DNA of 15,672 nt, taken from DASWRT01 sp036403035. Lineage in GTDB: Bacteria > Pseudomonadota > Alphaproteobacteria > ATCC43930 > CGMCC-115725. Under the pieces are notes generated by a model. The model did no database searches. It had not been told where the DNA came from and saw nothing but the letters and a program-made list of their open reading frames with translations. The position numbers and the translations under genes are program-made. Where the stretch lies: positions 1 to 15,672 of the forward strand of contig DASWRT010000462.1 in the NCBI GenBank assembly GCA_036403035.1, read 5' to 3'. This document shows, one piece after another, positions 1 through 9,562 of this stretch (position 1 is the first letter of the stretch; each line of letters begins with the position of its first letter).

Positions 1-486
1 CGACTCCTCGCCCGTCAGCCCGGCGATCGCCTCCGCCAGGGCGGGAGAGGTGAGGGGGCCGCTGGCGATGATGACCTCGTCCCAGTCCGGCGGCGGTAGT
101 CCGGCGACCTCTTCGCGGCGAATTTCGATCAGCGGATCAGCGGCGAGCGCCTCCTCGACCGCCCCGGAAAACCCGACCCGATCAACCGCCAGAGCCCCGC
201 CGGCGGGCACCTTGTGCTGGTCGGCGGCGCGCAGAATCAGCGAGCCGCACAGCCGCATCTCCTGATGCAACAAGCCGACCGCATTCCGTTCGGCATCGTC
301 GGAGCGGAACGAGTTCGAGCAGACCAGCTCGGCCAGTTGCTCCGTGACGTGCGCCTCGGTCGGACGCACCGGGCGCATCTCGTGCAGCACGACCGGCACC
401 CCGGCCTGCGCCGCCTGCCACGCCGCCTCGCTCCCGGCAAGGCCGCCGCCGATGATGTGGATGGGGGAGGGAGTTGCCAACTTCAA
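1..486 (-). CDS. trmFO: TrmFO, folate-dependent tRNA (uracil-54-C5) methyltransferase, N-terminal part (runs off left edge)
   Basis: TrmFO is an FAD enzyme that makes 5-methyluridine at position 54 of the tRNA T-loop, using methylenetetrahydrofolate as carbon donor and reduced FAD. Reading the minus strand gives an N-terminal FAD-binding segment (IHIIGGGLAGSEAAW), followed by family-specific stretches LHEMRPVRPTEAH and LVCSNSFRSDD, then ALAVDR and VIIASGPLTSPALAEAI. About 160 of the usual 440-470 residues are inside the window; the rest lies to the left. No ATG is in frame ahead of the FAD motif. The candidate starts are TTG at 486 or TTG at 480, both a few codons before IHIIGGG. I chose 486 because a weak GAG lies about 5 bases ahead of it; the choice is uncertain by two codons. 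A palindromic repeat sits directly upstream, between this gene and the HEPN gene. Confidence 0.93.
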   Translation of the reverse strand, partial: MKLATPSPIHIIGGGLAGSEAAWQAAQAGVPVVLHEMRPVRPTEAHVTEQLAELVCSNSFRSDDAERNAVGLLHQEMRLCGSLILRAADQHKVPAGGALAVDRVGFSGAVEEALAADPLIEIRREEVAGLPPPDWDEVIIASGPLTSPALAEAIAGLTGEES

Positions 487-500
487 CCGTGCTCTATCAA

Positions 501-580
501 TAACGTAGGGGCGGGGCTTGCCCCGCCCGTCGGCGGACCTATGGTCCAGCGGGCGGCCCAAGGGCCGCCCCTACAGTTAA
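501..580. repeat. Three-hairpin palindromic intergenic repeat (copy 1)
   Basis: The element runs from TAACGTAGGGG to CCCCTACAGTTAA and is an imperfect inverted repeat as a whole. Inside are three perfect hairpins: GGGCGGGGC/GCCCCGCCC (509-528, loop TT), GGACC/GGTCC (535-547, loop TAT) and GGGCGGCCC/GGGCCGCCC (551-570, loop AA). A second copy with the same ends lies at 9414-9470. It fills the gap between the HEPN stop (610) and the trmFO start, so it could stop or stabilise the upstream transcript. There is no T-run, so I do not call it a factor-independent terminator. It looks like a REP/MITE-type non-coding repeat. Confidence 0.85.
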
Positions 581-609
581 TCGTTACGGCGACCGGACGC
601 CATCTTTGC

Positions 610-1020
610 TTATGGCGCCAACTTGCCGAGAGATGCGGTGAGCGCGGCATGCCAACGTTCCAGAACCGGCAGAAATGCTTTGATCCGCTGGTGCAAGTTG
701 CGGGCGAGCTGTTCCTTGTAGGAGTGCAGGACGAGGTTTCGCGCATCGAGCGCCTCGGTCGCGATCTTCGCATCCTCGTCGGAGAGATAGCCGTAAGTCC
801 GCGCTTCGCGCACCGTCCCCTTCGGCGAGCCGGTCTCGACACCGTCGGCGGCTAGAAGAACCGACCGTTGCGCCTTCCACAAGGTTTCCGCCGTATAGGC
901 GAACCGCAACAAGGTCGCGTCGCGCCGGATCACGGTTCCGTCGTCGCCCGCGATCGCCTCTTGCACGGTCGCAAGCGCCTGTCCGGCTTGCTGGACCCGT
1001 TCGGCTACCGCCGCGACCAC
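610..1020 (-). CDS. HEPN-domain protein, HI0074-type nucleotidyltransferase partner (probable toxin)
   Basis: A 136-residue, all-helical HEPN protein of the nucleotidyltransferase-substrate-binding (HI0074) family. The diagnostic motif R-N-L-V-L-H-S-Y at residues 94-101 fits RX4HXY, the active site of HEPN ribonuclease toxins; in HepT the tyrosine is the residue modified by its partner. The segments VIRRDATLLRFAYTAETLWK (residues 30-49) and SPKGTVREA (65-73) also follow the family pattern. The start is GTG at 1020 with a strong AAGGAGG four bases upstream, and it overlaps the end of the nucleotidyltransferase gene by 16 bases, which implies translational coupling. The order (nucleotidyltransferase first, HEPN second) matches HI0073/HI0074 rather than the Shewanella hepT-mntA order. 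Toxicity is an inference; proteins of this subfamily have also been described simply as a two-part nucleotidyltransferase. Confidence 0.88.
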   Translation of the reverse strand: MVAAVAERVQQAGQALATVQEAIAGDDGTVIRRDATLLRFAYTAETLWKAQRSVLLAADGVETGSPKGTVREARTYGYLSDEDAKIATEALDARNLVLHSYKEQLARNLHQRIKAFLPVLERWHAALTASLGKLAP

Positions 1021-1310
1021 ACGCCCTCCTTCTCGATCCGCCGCCGGAAATCCGGATCGGCGGAGCGCAGATCGACGAGGTCGACGTTATAGGGGATCGT
1101 GCTCTCCTCGAACGCTTCCCGGAGGTCGGCGAAGAATCCGTTCGGGAAATCCGCGTCGCGCGGCAGGATGGCGACGTCGATGTCGCTGCTGCGTACCGCC
1201 TCGCCGGTCGCGCAGGAACCGAAGAGGATCACGGCCGCGTCGCGCGGGCCGAGCGCGTCGAGGACCATCGTGCGGATCCGCTCGATCTCCGCGATCCGCG
1301 TCGGTGTCAT
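1005..1310 (-). CDS. MNT-type minimal nucleotidyltransferase (probable antitoxin, MntA/HI0073-like)
   Basis: A small DNA-polymerase-beta-fold nucleotidyltransferase of about 101 residues. The catalytic signature GSX10DXD is intact: G31-S32, then D43 and D45, with a likely third carboxylate in VDLVD at D77. In MntA/HepT (type VII) systems this enzyme transfers AMP to the HEPN tyrosine and silences the toxin. I chose ATG 1310 because an AAAGGG lies six bases upstream and because it places the GS motif where HI0073 has it. An in-frame ATG at 1328 would add MAKGSG. Its 3' end overlaps the HEPN gene, and uvrA stops only 33 bases upstream, so all three genes are probably on one transcript. Confidence 0.87.
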   Translation of the reverse strand: MTPTRIAEIERIRTMVLDALGPRDAAVILFGSCATGEAVRSSDIDVAILPRDADFPNGFFADLREAFEESTIPYNVDLVDLRSADPDFRRRIEKEGVWSRR

Positions 1311-1343
1311 GCCGGACCCTTTGGCCATCGCGCCCCGCCGCTA

Positions 1344-4214
<2,871 letters not shown>

Positions 4215-4218
4215 GCCG

Positions 4219-4233
4219 GAACGTATAACGAAC
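4219..4233 (-). promoter_or_regulatory. LexA-type SOS operator (GAAC-N7-GAAC) in front of uvrA
   Basis: On the plus strand the sequence is GAAC-GTATAAC-GAAC, read as GTTC-N7-GTTC on the uvrA strand. This exactly fits the direct-repeat LexA box known from alphaproteobacteria. It lies 5 to 19 bases before the uvrA ATG. The minus strand between the two half-sites contains TTATAC, a fair -10 element, so the operator would cover the promoter. uvrA is a classical SOS gene, which supports the call. A -35 element is not evident. Confidence 0.72.
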
Positions 4234-4319
4234 AAGGAGGGGAGGATAAAGCGCCGTTAACCGTACGCGCCATCTACATGGGAAGCTTCCGTCCGGTCGG
4301 CCAGCCCCGTCCTTGCAGC

Positions 4320-4348
4320 AAAGCGGGGCGCCGATGCCGGCGCCCCGC
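4320..4348 (-). terminator. Probable terminator after the manganese catalase
   Basis: On the minus strand a perfect 10-bp GC stem (GCGGGGCGCC pairing with GGCGCCCCGC, six-base loop, 4323-4348) is followed by TTT and then GCTG. It lies about 45 bases past the catalase stop and ahead of uvrA. The T-run is short, so termination may be partial. Confidence 0.5.
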
Positions 4349-4394
4349 CCCGCCCTGCTCCGCTCCGACTGCGGCGACGTTCAGCGCGCCGTCG

Positions 4395-5300
4395 TCATTC
4401 GCCGCTGGTCGTCTTCGTCGCGCCGGCCCCCGGACCGGCGCCGAGATCGGCGCCGGTCGTCGGGTCGGCGTCCGGCCGCGACATCGTCCGGGCGCTCATC
4501 TGGTTGAGGAGTTCGTCCTCGGTCGCGCTGACGCGGACGGAGGCCGAGCCGTCGCCGCCGTCCACCGCGGCCTGCGCGGTGCGGTCCTTGACGACTTCCC
4601 ATTGCGGGCCGGCGTTCCACGGTCCCTGCATGTCGCCGCCGTCGCCCTGCGACATGTCGTAGTACTTGTCGGTGAAGGCCGGCACACCCGGCAGCTTACC
4701 CGGCGGGAAGTTCTGCTCGATCGCGTAGAGCGCCTTCTCGAACTGCTTCTGATGCGCGACTTCGCGGGTCATCAGGAACCCGAGCGCTTCCTTGACGCCG
4801 GGATCGTCCGTCACGTTGATCAGCCGCTCGTAGATGATCTTGGCCCGCGCCTCGGCCGCGATGTTCGAGCGCAGGTCGGCGGTCGGCTCGGTGATCGTGT
4901 CGATATAAGCCGCGGTCCACGGCACGCCCGCGGAGTTGATGAGCGGCGCGCCGCCGCCGTAGAGCAGGGACGTGGTGTGGCTTTCGCCGCCCTGGGTGAT
5001 CTCGGCGTAAAGTTCCGCCACCTCCAGACCACCTTCGGCCATCTTGGCTTTGACGCCCTTGTTGAGCATGCAGACGATGCTGCCGATCACCTCGAGGTGG
5101 CTCAGCTCCTCGGTGGCGATATCGAGCAGCATGTCCTTGCGGCCCGGGTCGTCCTCGCCGAGAGCCTGGGTGAAGTAGCGCATCGCCGCCGCGAGTTCGC
5201 CCTGCGGCCCGCCGAACTGTTCGAGCATGAGGGTTGCGAGCGTCGGATTGGGTTCCGAAACCCGCACCGTGTACATCAATCTCTTATTGTGCATGAACAT
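4395..5300 (-). CDS. Manganese catalase (non-haem, KatN type)
   Basis: A 301-residue ferritin-fold dimanganese catalase that breaks down hydrogen peroxide in the cytoplasm. The five metal ligands are visible by alignment in mind with the Lactobacillus enzyme: E35 in QGELAAAMRYF, E65 and H68 in TEELSHLE, E150 in AAEARAK and H183 in REVAHQ, with second-shell E180. The N-terminus MFMHNKRLMYTVRVSEPNP is the usual family start, and GAGGAG lies about ten bases before ATG 5300. The last 45 residues are low-complexity (A, T, G, D, P) and probably disordered, as in many relatives. Expression is likely stress-induced from the EcfG-type promoter at 5494-5518, leaving a leader of about 190 bases. A hairpin follows the gene. 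I leave the symbol blank because naming is not consistent (katN, cotJC-like). Confidence 0.95.
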   Translation of the reverse strand: MFMHNKRLMYTVRVSEPNPTLATLMLEQFGGPQGELAAAMRYFTQALGEDDPGRKDMLLDIATEELSHLEVIGSIVCMLNKGVKAKMAEGGLEVAELYAEITQGGESHTTSLLYGGGAPLINSAGVPWTAAYIDTITEPTADLRSNIAAEARAKIIYERLINVTDDPGVKEALGFLMTREVAHQKQFEKALYAIEQNFPPGKLPGVPAFTDKYYDMSQGDGGDMQGPWNAGPQWEVVKDRTAQAAVDGGDGSASVRVSATEDELLNQMSARTMSRPDADPTTGADLGAGPGAGATKTTSGE

Positions 5301-5493
5301 CGATGAGTTGCTCCTCTGGCCGTGTGGAGCTCGCCGGAGCGGTTGCGGCGGCGCGCCGGGATCCTCTCTGTCCCAGGGCGCAGCAGCCCTGCGACGGCCG
5401 TCGTCCAGCGACGGCGTCGGGCGGCAAGCTTCGGATCGATCGGGGAGAAGGTGCTGGACTGAAACTGCTGATCAGAACCGTTCCAATCTAGCC

Positions 5494-5518
5494 AACGGGC
5501 GATTGTCCCCGTGGTTCC
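5494..5518 (-). promoter_or_regulatory. EcfG-type (general stress sigma factor) promoter for the manganese catalase
   Basis: The minus strand reads GGAAC, sixteen bases, then CGTT. This matches the promoter consensus of alphaproteobacterial EcfG sigma factors (GGAAC-N16/17-CGTT) at every fixed position. It points to the catalase gene, about 195 bases upstream of its ATG, which fits a stress-defence gene. The region between (5301-5493) contains no other gene that I can support and would be a long 5' leader. Confidence 0.68.
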
Positions 5519-5554
5519 TTCGACCACCGCCGGTCGCGGATCGGCCGCCGCGAT

Positions 5555-6337
5555 TCACCCCTGGGCGGCGTAGCCGCCGTCGACCGGGATCGCCGCGCCG
5601 GTGACGAAGTCCGACGCCGAGCCGGCGAGGAACACCGCGATTCCCGCGAGGTCGTCCGGCGCGCCCCAGCGCCCGGCCGGCGTGCGCGCCGCCACCCGCT
5701 CGTGCAGGCCCGGCACGTCGCGGCGGCCACGCTGGGTCAGCGCGGTGTCGATCCAGCCCGGGAGCACCGCGTTGACCTGGATGTTGTCCTTGGCCCAGGA
5801 CGTGGCGAGCGACTTAGTGAGCTGTACGACGCCGCCCTTGCTCGCCGAGTACGGGGCGGCGAACGGCACGCCGAACAGCGAGGTCATCGAGCCGATATTG
5901 ACGATCTTGCCGCCGCCCGCCTTCAGCATCTCGGGATAGGCCGCCTGCGAGCAGACGAAGGCGCCGGTGAGGTTGGTGTCGAGCACCGTCCGCCACTCCT
6001 CCAGCGTGTAGTCCTGCGGCTCCTTGCGGATGTTTGTCCCGGCGTTGTTGACGAGGATGTCGAGCCGTCCGAACCGCTCGACGGCCTGCCGCACCATCGC
6101 CCGGCACGATTCCGCGTCGGTCACGTCGACCGCGACCGCTATCGCCTCGGTGCCGAGCGCGGCGAGCGCCGACGCGGCCTCCGCGTTCTTCGCCGCGTCG
6201 CGCCCCGCGACGACGATCCGCGCGCCGGCCGTGGCCAGCCCGCGCGCCATTCCGAGCCCGATCCCGCCGTTGCCGCCGGTGACGATCGCGACCCGCCCGG
6301 TCAGGTCGAACAGTTCCGATAGTGCCGCTGCATCCAT
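5555..6337 (-). CDS. SDR-family NAD(P)-dependent oxidoreductase
   Basis: A 260-residue classical short-chain dehydrogenase/reductase. The cofactor motif is TGGNGGIG (residues 20-27), followed by D71 (adenine pocket), NNAG (97-100), the catalytic S150 in NIGS, and Y163-x3-K167 in YSASK; the C-terminus PVDGGYAAQG is typical. The overall pattern resembles gluconate/2-deoxygluconate dehydrogenases and 3-oxoacyl reductase-like SDRs, but the substrate cannot be read. The start is ATG 6337 with AGGAGG eight bases upstream. The reading frame stays open far upstream to 8080, but that part is antisense to the acyl-CoA synthetase and is not believed. It is transcribed divergently from the acyl-CoA synthetase, suggesting a shared substrate or regulator. 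Confidence 0.95.
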   Translation of the reverse strand: MDAAALSELFDLTGRVAIVTGGNGGIGLGMARGLATAGARIVVAGRDAAKNAEAASALAALGTEAIAVAVDVTDAESCRAMVRQAVERFGRLDILVNNAGTNIRKEPQDYTLEEWRTVLDTNLTGAFVCSQAAYPEMLKAGGGKIVNIGSMTSLFGVPFAAPYSASKGGVVQLTKSLATSWAKDNIQVNAVLPGWIDTALTQRGRRDVPGLHERVAARTPAGRWGAPDDLAGIAVFLAGSASDFVTGAAIPVDGGYAAQG

Positions 6338-6496
6338 GCCGTTATCCTCCTGTCTTCGCCGCCGCCGTCCGTCCGGCGCCAACATAGACCTGCCGAGGCC
6401 GGATGGACGAGACGGGGCAGGGCGGTGTATTCGCGATTTGCTGAACCGTCCGGCCCGAAGCGCCGGAAGGGCGCCGGAAGGGGAGGATCGGCAGAG
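6338..6496. other. Divergent intergenic region between SDR and acyl-CoA synthetase
   Basis: These 159 bases must hold both divergent promoters. Both ribosome sites are visible: AGGAGG before the SDR and GGGGAGG before the synthetase. An 11-base direct repeat (CGCCGGAAGGG, twice in tandem, around 6461-6483) lies just ahead of the synthetase. I see no convincing -35/-10 pair, LexA box or EcfG site. Confidence 0.6.
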
Positions 6497-8284
6497 ATGA
6501 CGACATCGCAGCAGGACTCGGCCGCCGCGGGCGGAAGCGCCACGGACGTCTTCCGGAAGGCGCGCGATTTCCTCTTCGCGCACCGCACCGACTACGACGC
6601 CGCCTATGCCGGCTTCGCGTGGCCGGAGATCGACCGCTTCAACTGGGCGATCGACTGGTTCGACGATTTGGCGCGCCGCCGCCCGGACCGGCCGGCGCTG
6701 TGGATCGTCGACGAGGACGGCGGCGGCGGCGTGACGGAGACCAGGCTTTCCTTCGCCGAGATGGCGGCGCGGTCGAACCGCGTCGCGAACCATCTGCGCG
6801 GGCTCGGCGTGCGGCGCGGCGACCGCGTGCTGCTGATGCTGCCGAACGTCGCGCCGCTGTGGGAGACGGTGCTGGCCGCGATGAAGCTCGGCGCGGTGGT
6901 CATCCCGGCGACGACGCTGCTGACCGGCGCCGACCTCGTCGACCGTGTCGAGCGCGGCCGGGTCCGCCATGTGATCGCCGCCGCGGAGCACGCCGCGAAG
7001 TTCGCCGACCTGCCGCCCGAGGTGACGCGGATCGCGGTGGGCGGCGGCGGAGGAGGAGGAGGCGGGCGGATCCCGGAGGGCTGGCGCGCCTATGAGGACG
7101 CCTACGCCGCCCCGGCCGTGTTTACGCCGGACGGCGAGACCCGCGCCGACGACCCGATGCTGCTCTATTTCACCTCGGGCACGACGGCGAAGCCGAAGCT
7201 GGTGCTGCACAGCCACCGCAGCTACCCGATCGGCCATTTCTCGACGATGTACTGGATCGGGCTGCAACCGGGAGACGTGCACCTCAACGTCTCGTCGCCC
7301 GGCTGGGCGAAGCACGCCTGGAGCTCGTTCTTCGCGCCGTGGAACGCCGAGGCGACGATCTTCGTACTGAACCAGCCGCGCTTCAGCGCGCGGACGCTGC
7401 TCGATGCGCTGGTGCGCTGCCGCGTCACCACGATCTGCGCGCCGCCGACCGTCTGGCGGATGGTGATCCAGGAGGATCTGAAGCGCTGGAAGCCGGCGCT
7501 GCGCGAGGTCGTCGGCGCGGGCGAGCCGCTCAACCCCGAGGTCATCGAGCAGGTCAAGGCGGCCTGGGGCCTGACGATCCGCGACGGCTACGGCCAGACC
7601 GAGACGACGGCGCAGATCGGCAACACGCCCAGCCAGAAGATCAAGCTCGGATCGATGGGGAGGCCGCTCCCCGGCTACCGCGTCCGCCTGCTCGACCCCG
7701 ACGACCGCGACGCGGAGGAGGGCGAGATCGCGTTGTCGCTCGACCCGTCGCCGCCGGCCGCGCTGATGCTGGGATACCAGGACGAGAACGGCGAGATCCG
7801 CCGCGTGACCGGCGCGGCGTACCGGACCGGCGACGTCGCGGCGCGCGACGATGAGGGCTACATCACCTATGTCGGCCGCGCCGACGACGTGTTCAAAGCC
7901 TCGGACTACCGGATCAGCCCGTTCGAGCTGGAGAGCGTGCTGATCGAGCACGAGGCGGTCGCCGAGGCGGCCGTCGTGCCGGCCCCCGACGCGGTGCGCC
8001 TCGCGATCCCGAAGGCCTATGTCAGCCTCGTCGCCGGCCGCGAACCGGGGCGGGAGGTGGCGCTGTCGATCTTCCGCCACCTGCGCGCCCAGCTCGCCCC
8101 GTACAAGCGCATCCGCCGCATCGAGTTCGCCGACCTGCCGAAGACGATCTCCGGCAAGATCCGCCGCGTCGAGCTGCGCCGCGCCGAGATCGACCGCCAG
8201 AACGCCCCGGACCGCTCCCCGAACGAGTGGCGCGAGGAGGATTTCCCGGAGCTGACGCAGGACGCGGCGGCGGCGAAGCGCTGA
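6497..8284 (+). CDS. AMP-forming acyl-CoA synthetase (AMP-binding/MACS-like)
   Basis: A 595-residue member of the ANL adenylating superfamily. It would activate a carboxylic acid with ATP and transfer the acyl group to CoA. Motifs in order: phosphate-binding YFTSGTTAKPKLVLHSH near 224-240, DGYGQTETT near 363-371, YRTGD near 442, the hinge and C-domain GRADDVFKASDYRISPFELE, and the catalytic lysine in KTISGKIRR near 554. The pattern is nearest to medium-chain and aryl acyl-CoA synthetases; the substrate is unknown. I chose ATG 6497 (GGGGAGG upstream) over an earlier in-frame ATG at 6425, which would run through the ribosome site and shows no family pattern. A run of nine glycines (181-190) interrupts the N-domain. 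The gene converges on the HDAC-like gene, with 13 bases between stops. Confidence 0.95.
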   Translation: MTTSQQDSAAAGGSATDVFRKARDFLFAHRTDYDAAYAGFAWPEIDRFNWAIDWFDDLARRRPDRPALWIVDEDGGGGVTETRLSFAEMAARSNRVANHLRGLGVRRGDRVLLMLPNVAPLWETVLAAMKLGAVVIPATTLLTGADLVDRVERGRVRHVIAAAEHAAKFADLPPEVTRIAVGGGGGGGGGRIPEGWRAYEDAYAAPAVFTPDGETRADDPMLLYFTSGTTAKPKLVLHSHRSYPIGHFSTMYWIGLQPGDVHLNVSSPGWAKHAWSSFFAPWNAEATIFVLNQPRFSARTLLDALVRCRVTTICAPPTVWRMVIQEDLKRWKPALREVVGAGEPLNPEVIEQVKAAWGLTIRDGYGQTETTAQIGNTPSQKIKLGSMGRPLPGYRVRLLDPDDRDAEEGEIALSLDPSPPAALMLGYQDENGEIRRVTGAAYRTGDVAARDDEGYITYVGRADDVFKASDYRISPFELESVLIEHEAVAEAAVVPAPDAVRLAIPKAYVSLVAGREPGREVALSIFRHLRAQLAPYKRIRRIEFADLPKTISGKIRRVELRRAEIDRQNAPDRSPNEWREEDFPELTQDAAAAKR

Positions 8285-8297
8285 GCGGGCGAGGGCG

Positions 8298-9332
8298 TCA
8301 GCCTCGCTCGAAATCGGCGAGGAAGCGGGCGAGGTTGGGGCCGAGCGCGTCGTTCATGTAGCCGCCTTCCTGGATCAGCACCGTCGGCAGGCCGAGCGCG
8401 GCGATGCGGCGCGCCATCTCGCCGAAGCCGTCCGTCGTCACCTTCAGCACGCCCAGCGGGTCGCGCTCCGACATGTCGAAGCCGAGCGACACGACGAGCG
8501 CGTCGGGGGCATAGCGACGGATCGCGGCGAGGCCGCTGTCGAGGGCGGGCAGCACCTCTTTGTCGCCGCTGCCTTGCCGAAGCGGCAGGTTGAGGGTGTA
8601 GCCGAGCCCGGCCCCGGCCCCGCGCTCGTCGGCGTAGCCGGCGAAGAACGGGTAGTAGTCCGCCGGGTCGGCGTGCAGCGAGACGAACAGCACGTCCGGC
8701 CGCTCGTAGAAGATGTGCTGCGTGCCGTTGCCGTGATGCACGTCGACGTCGAGGATCGCGACGCGGGACAACCTGCCCTGCCGCAGCATGTGCTGCGCCG
8801 CGATCGCGACGTTGTTGAGGTAGCAGAACCCGCCGGCCATGTCGGCGTAGGCATGGTGCCCCGGCGGGCGGCACAGCGCGTAGGCGACGGGCTCCGGCCC
8901 CTCCAGCACCAGCGACGCCGCATGCGTCGCGGCGTGCGCCGCCGCCGTCGCCGCCTCCCACGTCCCGGCCCCGATCGGGCAGGCGGTGTCGGCGGTGTGA
9001 TAACCGACGAGCCCGACCGCTCCCACCGGGCGGCGGCTCATCTGCCGGCCGGGATGGACGTTCGGCACGATCTCCGGCCCGGCGTCGGGCAGCGCCTGCC
9101 AGCGCTGATGGATCGTCTCCAGGAACTCCAGGTATTCCGGCGTGTGCACGGCGGCGCGCGGGCCGGGACCGAAATCGTCCGGCGAGACGACGCGGTGATT
9201 GCCGGCGTCCGTCACCGCGGCGAGCAGCGCCGCCGCCCGCGCCGCCACCTCCGGGTTCGGCGCGACGCTGCCGCGCTTGATGAAGCTCCGCGGCTGGTGC
9301 TTCTCCTGAAGCGGCGAGTAGACGATGTGCAT
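8298..9332 (-). CDS. Histone deacetylase family protein, acetylpolyamine-amidohydrolase type
   Basis: A 344-residue zinc amidohydrolase of the arginase/deacetylase fold, which removes acetyl groups from amines. The active-site set is complete: H159-H160 in PPGHHA, zinc ligands D197 and H199 in DVDVHHGNGT and D286 in SLGFDM, and the transition-state tyrosine Y325 in EGGY. Spacing and length are close to Mycoplana acetylpolyamine amidohydrolase (about 341 residues), so an acetylated polyamine or similar small amine is a reasonable substrate guess, not a proof. ATG 9332 (MHIVYSPLQEKHQP) is the family-like start; an earlier in-frame ATG at 9452 would be encoded by repeat DNA. It is the last gene of the ABC transporter cluster, separated from the M20 gene by a 230-base repeat-filled gap with a possible terminator. 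Confidence 0.94.
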   Translation of the reverse strand: MHIVYSPLQEKHQPRSFIKRGSVAPNPEVAARAAALLAAVTDAGNHRVVSPDDFGPGPRAAVHTPEYLEFLETIHQRWQALPDAGPEIVPNVHPGRQMSRRPVGAVGLVGYHTADTACPIGAGTWEAATAAAHAATHAASLVLEGPEPVAYALCRPPGHHAYADMAGGFCYLNNVAIAAQHMLRQGRLSRVAILDVDVHHGNGTQHIFYERPDVLFVSLHADPADYYPFFAGYADERGAGAGLGYTLNLPLRQGSGDKEVLPALDSGLAAIRRYAPDALVVSLGFDMSERDPLGVLKVTTDGFGEMARRIAALGLPTVLIQEGGYMNDALGPNLARFLADFERG

Positions 9333-9413
9333 GGCGGTGTTTCCCAATGGAAAAAGGAAAGTCGAACCACCAAGAGCACCAAGGCCATGTGTAGGTTTAG
9401 AAGGTATATTCCC

Positions 9414-9470
9414 TAACGTAGGGGCGGCCCTTGGGCCGCCTGGGCGAGGCAAGCCTCGCCCCTACAATTA
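9414..9470. repeat. Two-hairpin palindromic intergenic repeat (copy 2)
   Basis: It runs from TAACGTAGGGG to CCCCTACAATTA, the same ends as copy 1 at 501-580. It holds GGCGGCCC/GGGCCGCC (9423-9440, loop TT) and GGGCGAGGC/GCCTCGCCC (9442-9461, loop AA). Relative to copy 1 the two hairpin modules are in reversed order and the small central hairpin is missing. Confidence 0.85.
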
Positions 9471-9481
9471 AAGAGACTTCA

Positions 9482-9501
9482 GAAAAACGCGCGTAGCGCG
9501 T
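9482..9501 (-). terminator. Possible terminator downstream of the M20 deacylase gene
   Basis: On the minus strand ACGCGC-TAC-GCGCGT forms a 6-bp stem with a 3-base loop, directly followed by TTTTTCT. It lies about 60 bases past the M20 stop codon and before the HDAC-like gene. The stem is short, so termination is probably partial at best. Confidence 0.45.
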
Positions 9502-9562
9502 CAATCTCTCTCCTTGGTGCTCTTGGTGTCTTGGTGGTTCGAACGGTAATATTTTTAATCTT

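Larger units (their letters stand above)
9362..9543. repeat. Composite repeat bounded by inverted CACCAAG-rich arms
   Basis: The left arm (9362-9384) reads TCGAACCACCAAGAGCACC plus AAGG. The right arm (9511-9543), read on the minus strand, begins with the same TCGAACCACCAAGA, then has one extra ACACCAAG-like unit before GAGCACCAAGG. The arms face each other across about 125 bases that contain palindromic repeat copy 2 and a small hairpin. Similar CACCAAG-type repeats are, from memory, widespread in intergenic DNA of many bacteria. No gene is visible inside. The stretch is more AT-rich than its surroundings. Confidence 0.7.

Noticed and set aside
313..324. GAACGAGTTC as a LexA-like site
   Set aside because: It is a short palindrome inside trmFO coding sequence and lacks the GAAC-N7-GAAC spacing.
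5468..5490. A second EcfG-type site (GGAAC followed by GTTT) near the catalase promoter
   Set aside because: The spacing between the elements is only about 14 bases and the -10 part does not match; the site at 5494-5518 fits exactly.
6338..8080. Upstream extension of the SDR frame to 841 codons, as a possible fusion protein
   Set aside because: The extension is antisense to the acyl-CoA synthetase, has no domain pattern, and the SDR has a good ribosome site at its own ATG.
9333..9452. N-terminal extension of the HDAC-like protein
   Set aside because: It would be translated from the CACCAAG repeat and palindrome; homologues begin near MHIVYSP.
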